DNA from: Taiwanofungus camphoratus
Taxonomy: Eukaryota > Basidiomycota > Agaricomycetes > Polyporales > Taiwanofungaceae
Direction of reading: 5' to 3'
Length of the DNA: 64,000 nucleotides
Assembly (NCBI GenBank): GCA_003999685.1
Contig: CP021227.1
Location: 1,240,001 to 1,304,000, forward strand
Part shown: piece after piece, positions 58,561 to 64,000 of the stretch
How the letters are laid out: each line of letters opens with the position of its first letter
Position numbering within the stretch: the first letter of the stretch is position 1
Program-made: the position numbers and the translations under genes
Notes under the pieces: generated by a model
What the model saw: the letters and a program-made list of their open reading frames with translations, nothing else
What the model was told of the DNA's origin: nothing
Database searches by the model: none

Positions 58561-60663
58561 TTATTGAGACATCATGCCTAGTTCGATTGCCTTGATCTGC
58601 AAAGCCTAGGGAAGCCGAACGAATGAGACAAGCGGTATAAAACTTGTTTCGACTTGATGCACACACCAACTGTTTTGACAGGAATCGAGAAATGGCGAAA
58701 TCTCCTCCCCCATACCAGAGCTGTTGAACCACTTAGACATTTCACGAAGCCTAGATTAGGATACATACCGCCGGGTGACCAGACGGCCTGAAAATCCCTC
58801 TGATTTCGCCTTCTTCGTCCATGCCCCAAAGTGGGCTCGTTCGGTCTATGACATCGGCACCAAATATATCCTTGATGTCTTCGCGCGGGTCACCGTATCC
58901 AGTTCTGAAGCGGCGCGTGAATAACAATGTAGCGACATGACAAGGGTTCCAGCGACACCCACGCAAAGACGACTAGATCAGCCTCAAGTTCAGAGCCATC
59001 CGTGAAGACAACCCCATTCTCGGTGAATCGATCGATCTCGACACCTTGCTTGACTTTCACTCTGCCTGAGCCGATCAGCTCGGCGCATCCTACGTCGATC
59101 CCTAAAGATTGTCAAATGCTGCATCCATCACCGAAGAAATAGGCGATTTACAATATCCTGGAGAGCCAATACTTGTCAAGGCATAAATCATAGAAGGGAA
59201 CATGGTCCATACCTCCAGCGCGTTCATGAACGAGGAAATGCTGGCCTGTGCCATCTTTACCCATATTCAATTTTAAACCTCCCTTCTTGAGCAGGGCGTG
59301 TAGGTCCTTTTCCCTCTCCCACAGCAACGCTTCCTGGGTCTTCATCAACTTCCTTTGCAGACCGAGTGGCATAGCAGAGAACTTGAGATCGCAGACTTCG
59401 AGAGGCATGCTATCTGGATAGGCGCTGCCCATGGCACTCTCGACGGTTCTGATCGAGATCACGCATGTAGAAGAGCGCTGGACCATGGTGATAGACTGAG
59501 CGCTGCGAAAAGCCAGATCTTGACAGATGTCTGCTGACGTGTTGGCGGCACCAACTACGATGGTCCGCTTTCCAGCAAATGGCTGGCCGCCCATGTACTT
59601 GCTCGCGTGCATCACCTCGCCTCTAAATGCGTGTCCGCCTGGGATATCTGGGATCCGCGGTGTGCTCAGGATGCCCACCGCCATGACTATGTGTCTCGGA
59701 TGCAGCTCGACTTCCGTTCCGTCCCTGTTGACAGCGACGTTCCATGTTTTGCTGACAGAGTCGTAAGATGCTTTACCGACTATGTGCGAGTTCGTCCAGA
59801 TAACAAGATCTTGCGAGTCGGCGTACTGTTGCATCCAATTCGCCACTTTGTCACGCGGAGTCCACATCGGCCAATTTCGAGGGTATGGTTGATACAGAAC
59901 TGCGTAAGGGTATGAGAAGTTGTCAGGAAATGTAATTTATCGAGGATGCACATACAGGTGTGATGATTACGAGTCGTATGCAAAGATAACGTCGGATAAC
60001 GCATCCTCCAATTATCTCCGATGGTAGCATTCCGTTCCACGATTATGGAGGGTATGTCCATCTGTTTGAAGCGCGCCGCAATGTGCAGTCCCGTTTGTCC
60101 CCCACCAACTACGACCCGGGTGAGATACCGTAGCTATGACGGTAGAAGCACTCACTGATGACAACATGGGGATTGCTTTCGATTTTTGCACGGCGAGCTG
60201 CATTCACTTCTTCCCAGGACAGTGTGTGCCCCCCATAAACGCCAGGTTCTGGACCCAGCTCCTCATGGCCTTTGATGTCCTCCAACATCATCAAAACAGA
60301 CAAAGCTTTCCATTTTCCGGAAGAATTGTCGCTAAGCAGATAGACGTATCCGTGACCTCGACGATCCTCAGTCTCAAACGTGAAACCTGTAGCAACGCCA
60401 GTGTCAAGGGCAGCTTCTGGACGTAAGCCAGGCTGGCCGTCCAGCCGGAAATTCGTTATCTGCGCGGATGGCAGTGTGTTAGAAAGATAGGATGCTATCT
60501 TCTCGTGCCCTTCCAAAGAGCGAGTATCCCAAGTAAACACAAGGACGTCGCGAAGCCAACCATGGGGCAGGAACAATGCCACTGTAGCAGCGACATCGCC
60601 TGAGCAGACAGCAAGCGCGAATTCAGAGAGCCAGGTAGCAGCTATTTCCTCCATGTCAGGCAT
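58561..60663 (-). CDS. FAD monooxygenase with NTF2-like N-terminus (YUC/FMO-like)
   Basis: NADPH-dependent flavin monooxygenase of 572 residues. Exons on the minus strand: 60663-60156, 60108-59956, 59899-59213, 59157-59152, 59101-58963, 58904-58769, 58720-58667, 58596-58561 (1,719 nt, in frame). Residues about 1-165 look like an NTF2/SnoaL-like domain (FLPHGWLRDVLVFTWDTRSL). Then come FAD motif IIGGGQTGLHIAARFKQM, GDNWRMRYPTLSLHTTRNHH, AVGILSTPRIPDIPG, NADPH motif TIVVGAANTSADICQDLAFR, and C-terminal RTSPLWGMDEEGEIRGIFRP with GGGDFAISRFLSKQL. The fourth exon is only 6 nt (GATATT) and is needed to keep frame into WIDVGCAEL. The start is the first in-frame ATG; an AT-rich TATA-like run at 60713-60721 lies 50 bases upstream. 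Substrate unknown. Next gene upstream is an O-methyltransferase on the same strand. Confidence 0.92.
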
Positions 60664-61405
60664 ATTTACTGCAAGGCCGCATAAAACTCTCACCAAGGTA
60701 TTCTGTCCGTGAATATATATTCCGCGGTTACGGCGGGAATGCGAACCCTGAGAATTGTCTTAGCCGTCTGCGAACCTGAAGAGTCAGCAGACAGGGCTAA
60801 TTTCTGTCTCTTTGCTCTCGAAGTACTCGACTATCACAAGTCATTAACGCACCATCATGAATTCCAACTTGAGGATCAAGTCCCTTGCAGAGGTTTGCGG
60901 AGGCAGATCATTGAAAGGCATAATCGGCATCCTGGCAACATCGGCCATTGCCGGAAGCCACTGTTTCTCAACACATCATGGCGAGTCTCAGAGCTGAGCG
61001 AATACTGAGTAGAGCAGCATTATAAGTATAGATAATATGACAGCCAGGGAACTCGGGAAGCTGCTCCCTCTAAATCAATCGCTCGAGCGGCCTTCCGAGC
61101 CATCCGACAATTTCAAAGGTTCGTGTGCGCAAGCCCCTTCCATGCATCTGTACCGTACAATACTGACATTGGACCTGCGTATGGACTCAATCAAGTGGAC
61201 TAGCCAAGTCGGTTGCTGTCTATGCTCTACAAGTACAACTTGAGCGATGCAATAGATAGTCGGTGTGTTGAACACTCTACAATGTTATTGATACAGGTCA
61301 GCAAGCAGCGCGGTTGTCATCCTGCCCTCCATTCAACATTTCGCGCCGCGAAACCAGTTGACGTTTGGCGACACGAAGCAGGCGAACGCCCCTTTCGATG
61401 ACGCT
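60664..61405. other. Intergenic region between monooxygenase and O-methyltransferase
   Basis: 742 bp. Contains the TATA-like GAATATATATTC at 60711-60722 for the monooxygenase. Short open frames without domains otherwise. Confidence 0.4.
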
Positions 61406-63221
61406 TTATACAGGCACAGCCACAATTTGAGGCAGCCAACTTTGATGAGCTTGGTGCACTTCAACAATCCGGAAGCCACCCTGCGACAGCAGGCCCGCGA
61501 ACTCGGGAACGGTACGCTCGCACGCGTTGTGATTGCTCAACATCTGGGAAAAGTTCCGATGAGAATCAACAAAGTGCCGACGGACACGACGGTCATGACG
61601 TACAGTGATATCCTGCTTGTATGATAAGGAGTTCGCGGCGCCCCAGTTGGGAAGCAATGGTTCGGGCGCAAGAGCCCCCGGGTCGGCCTTTCCTGTATCT
61701 TGTCCTTCAACCGTTTGGTCGCGGGATGCATACAACATGATGTTGTCCACAATGACGATGCGGGCGGACTTGTTGTTCCCTATGCTCTCACGCACGCGCT
61801 TCAGGATCTGGACACATTCAGCGTCTGGCCAATTGTGCAAGATCATCCGGAGGAGAAAAACAGCAATGTTGCCATTGTTAGAAGCAGGCTGTGGCTGGAA
61901 GAAGTTGTGTGCTAGACAATGGTCGTTTGGTTACAACGGTCGGGTAGTAGCACACCATGAGACACACCTTGGAATGATACTCTTCCCTGCGCAAGCGCCT
62001 CGGGCTGCTTCGTCTGCCAGAACTATGGACCCGTGAGAAACGGTGAAAGTTGTGTAAACAAGTGCTTGTAATACTCACAGCAGGCGCCTCAGCGACGACC
62101 CTTTCCGTATCTTGAACGATAAGGCGGATCTGCGGACATGATTGCACAATCGGAAGGGAGACCGAGCCGACACCGCCTCCACAGTCCACGATGATGCTCC
62201 CTTCTAGAAGACTAGACCACTTGAAACCTGATTGATACGTTAAATTCGAACAAAATCGACATTTGCAAAATCAATCACCGCGCAAGATGGCATCTGATGG
62301 GGTCATGCTATTCATGCCATTCATGGCCATGCCGAAGCGCTTCAAGCGAGGACGATTTTCGGGTAAACTGAGCCAGTCATACATCTTGACGTTCCTGACG
62401 CCCGGCCATGCCAGCGCAAATGGTGCATCGAAGGGCGAGAATGAGTTGGTGGTCGCAGGATCCTTCAAGATCTCGGGGATGCACATAGAATTGTGCATGC
62501 TTTCATCCGTGCTGCGTCAAGCAAGGATGCGCTAGTCAGTAAAGAATGTTGGGTTAAACACAGTCGCCAATAGAGGGAACGTACAACAAGCCAACCAAGG
62601 CCGCAACACCGTTGGAACCATCGTATTTCTCCTCAGGCCGGGCTTGGAGTTCTGCTAGAGATTTGCCGGTATCCATAGCAGTCGAAATGTAGTTGTTTGC
62701 AAATACGTTAGGAGAGACTTCTTCATAGACATGGTGTGTTGCAAGTAGACGAAGCACTCGTCCTGTGTATATCAAGTGTGAGACAACGTCGACGAGTGGT
62801 GATCACCTTACACACCTAGCTTGTAGTAGTTGACATTGTTGTAAGCACCGATTTCCGTGATATGTAGGGCCTTTTGCGGTCCCTTCCCTTTTTCTCGGAG
62901 GATTTCTGTCACATGTGTCTCGACTGCAACTCGAAGAGAGGAGCACAATTGGTGCTAAGACCACAGAATGAATAGAGTGTTATTTCGCAAGCTGAAATCG
63001 CTCACCCCCGTGGCCATGTCCATTATGTAGCGCTCAGGGGTTCGAACGAGCGCGATCAGCTGCGAGGCAGCTGCAACAACCTTCAAGGATGGCTCAAGGA
63101 ACTCGACCCTGGCGGCAGACGCGGAATGCTCGGTGGTCTGCAAGGAATTCTGGAGTTCCTTCAACTGTGCCACCGACGTCGAGATAACAGACGACAGCGC
63201 CTCAATCTGCTTGATATCCAT
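61406..63221 (-). CDS. SAM-dependent O-methyltransferase (COMT-like, family 2)
   Basis: Small-molecule O-methyltransferase of 471 residues. Exons on the minus strand: 63221-63006, 62954-62816, 62762-62585, 62511-62279, 62227-62079, 62022-61968, 61911-61604, 61543-61406 (1,416 nt, in frame). The N-terminal helices carry the dimerisation region, with KALHITEIGAYNNVNYYKLG and RLLATHHVYEEVSPNVFANN. The SAM-binding motif is IIVDCGGGVGSVSLPIVQ. Near the active site, FLLRMILHNWPDAECVQILK holds the base His. SARIVIVDNIML follows, and the C-terminus ends SWLPQIVAVPV. Fungal members methylate phenolics or polyketides. A TTATAAG word on the minus strand at 63290-63284 lies about 65 bases upstream of the ATG. 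Confidence 0.92.
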
Positions 63222-64000
63222 TGCGAGTAAAAGACTCCGTTTGCTGGTTCAGAATGAGTACCAGCGACAATCTATTGCGATTGCTTATAAGTGATGAGAA
63301 GTCGGCGCTGTTAACGCGGGTCAATCTTGACAGAGGGTGGGTACGATTCAGGTGCAGAAGGGGAGCAAGACCTCCGTGAATGGGATGCCATTCTTAAATG
63401 CAGATAATGAGTACTTGTCATGAGAAGAAATCCGGTTATACCTCCAATATGCCTGCATCCTGCTGTTTCTCGAATTCTATTACCGTGGCACAGATCCACG
63501 CTTGTCACCGCCAAATCTTCCTGCGTGAACGCCATCGGACCTACCACTCCAATCAGCTCGGAGTAGCTAAATAGGCAAAACCCACGGTAACCCATGAGGA
63601 AATAGGGACTGTGGTAATGAAAGGAGAGTTCATCACTCATCTACCTTCTATGGCTGGGGCCCGGGTACCGGATAAACAAGAGTTCCGCGTCTGTGTGAGT
63701 TTACGCCTGTCCACACGAGTGCCCAAGAGAATATTGTATATGGAAAAGGCTACATCTAAACCGATGAAGCTCTGTGCACACACGGCCGTCGCAATACGAC
63801 TCTCAGGGAATTAGCTAGTGCATCCAGAACATCTGAATATCCTATAAACAACCAACAGATTTCTGGGTCGAAATTCAACAGCCACATCCTATTCGTCATG
63901 TTCAAGGCTACCCTGACAGTCGCGAATAGGAAGGTTGATACAGAGACTACTGTACTGATACGACCACGAACGAGAGAGAGACTAAGTCCCTTTTTATATA
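63222..64000. other. Right end of the window, promoter of the O-methyltransferase
   Basis: 779 bp. The part next to 63221 is the O-methyltransferase promoter. Open stretches at 63311-63640 (minus) and 63611-63814 (plus) show no domain. Confidence 0.4.

Overview
The window is nuclear DNA of a filamentous basidiomycete, most likely an Agaricomycete. Genes are packed with short introns (mostly 48-70 nt, GT-AG), up to ten exons per gene. Protein features such as HEM14, eS6, uS15, Erv25, an RGG/SR-rich PWI splicing factor and KduD-like and galactonate dehydratase enzymes fit a fungus. Exon structures given here were built by hand from splice signals and reading frame. For thirteen genes the summed exon length is an exact multiple of three. 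No rRNA, tRNA or CRISPR array was seen.

Layout, left side (0.5-9.4 kb): an aldo-keto reductase that carries a one-base frame break, an isoprenylcysteine-methyltransferase-like membrane protein, a HAD phosphatase, and the ribosomal protein genes RPS13 and RPS6, which are divergent and share a 364-bp promoter. Middle left (11.7-23.7 kb): a transposon nest. A LINE on the minus strand (endonuclease, reverse transcriptase, RNase H, C-terminal zinc motif) is split by a Ty3/gypsy chromovirus on the plus strand. The LINE abuts the 3' remnant of a GMC oxidoreductase gene.

Middle (25.5-38.4 kb): protoporphyrinogen oxidase (HEM14), a possible small membrane protein, a SET-domain protein, a PWI/SR splicing factor, a D-galactonate-dehydratase-type enzyme and the p24 cargo receptor ERV25. 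From 38.4 to 45.3 kb I find no confident gene.

Right side (45.3-63.2 kb): a sorbitol/xylitol-dehydrogenase-type zinc ADH and a KduD-like SDR share a divergent promoter. They are followed by a gene-poor stretch, a Ser-rich single-pass membrane protein, a tRNA-dihydrouridine synthase, a decayed small gene with two frame breaks, an FAD monooxygenase with an NTF2-like N-terminus, and an O-methyltransferase.

Functional threads: the aldo-keto reductase, galactonate dehydratase, ADH and KduD-like SDR are all sugar or sugar-acid enzymes, though not tightly clustered. The monooxygenase and O-methyltransferase are co-oriented neighbours and could belong to a metabolite pathway that continues beyond the window. 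The most notable structural observations are the nested elements, a LINE whose long single frame is broken almost only by TGA codons, a 6-nt exon, a 1,248-nt intron, and two unrelated loci coding for Ser-rich membrane proteins with a shared P-x-L-W-[DE]-V motif.
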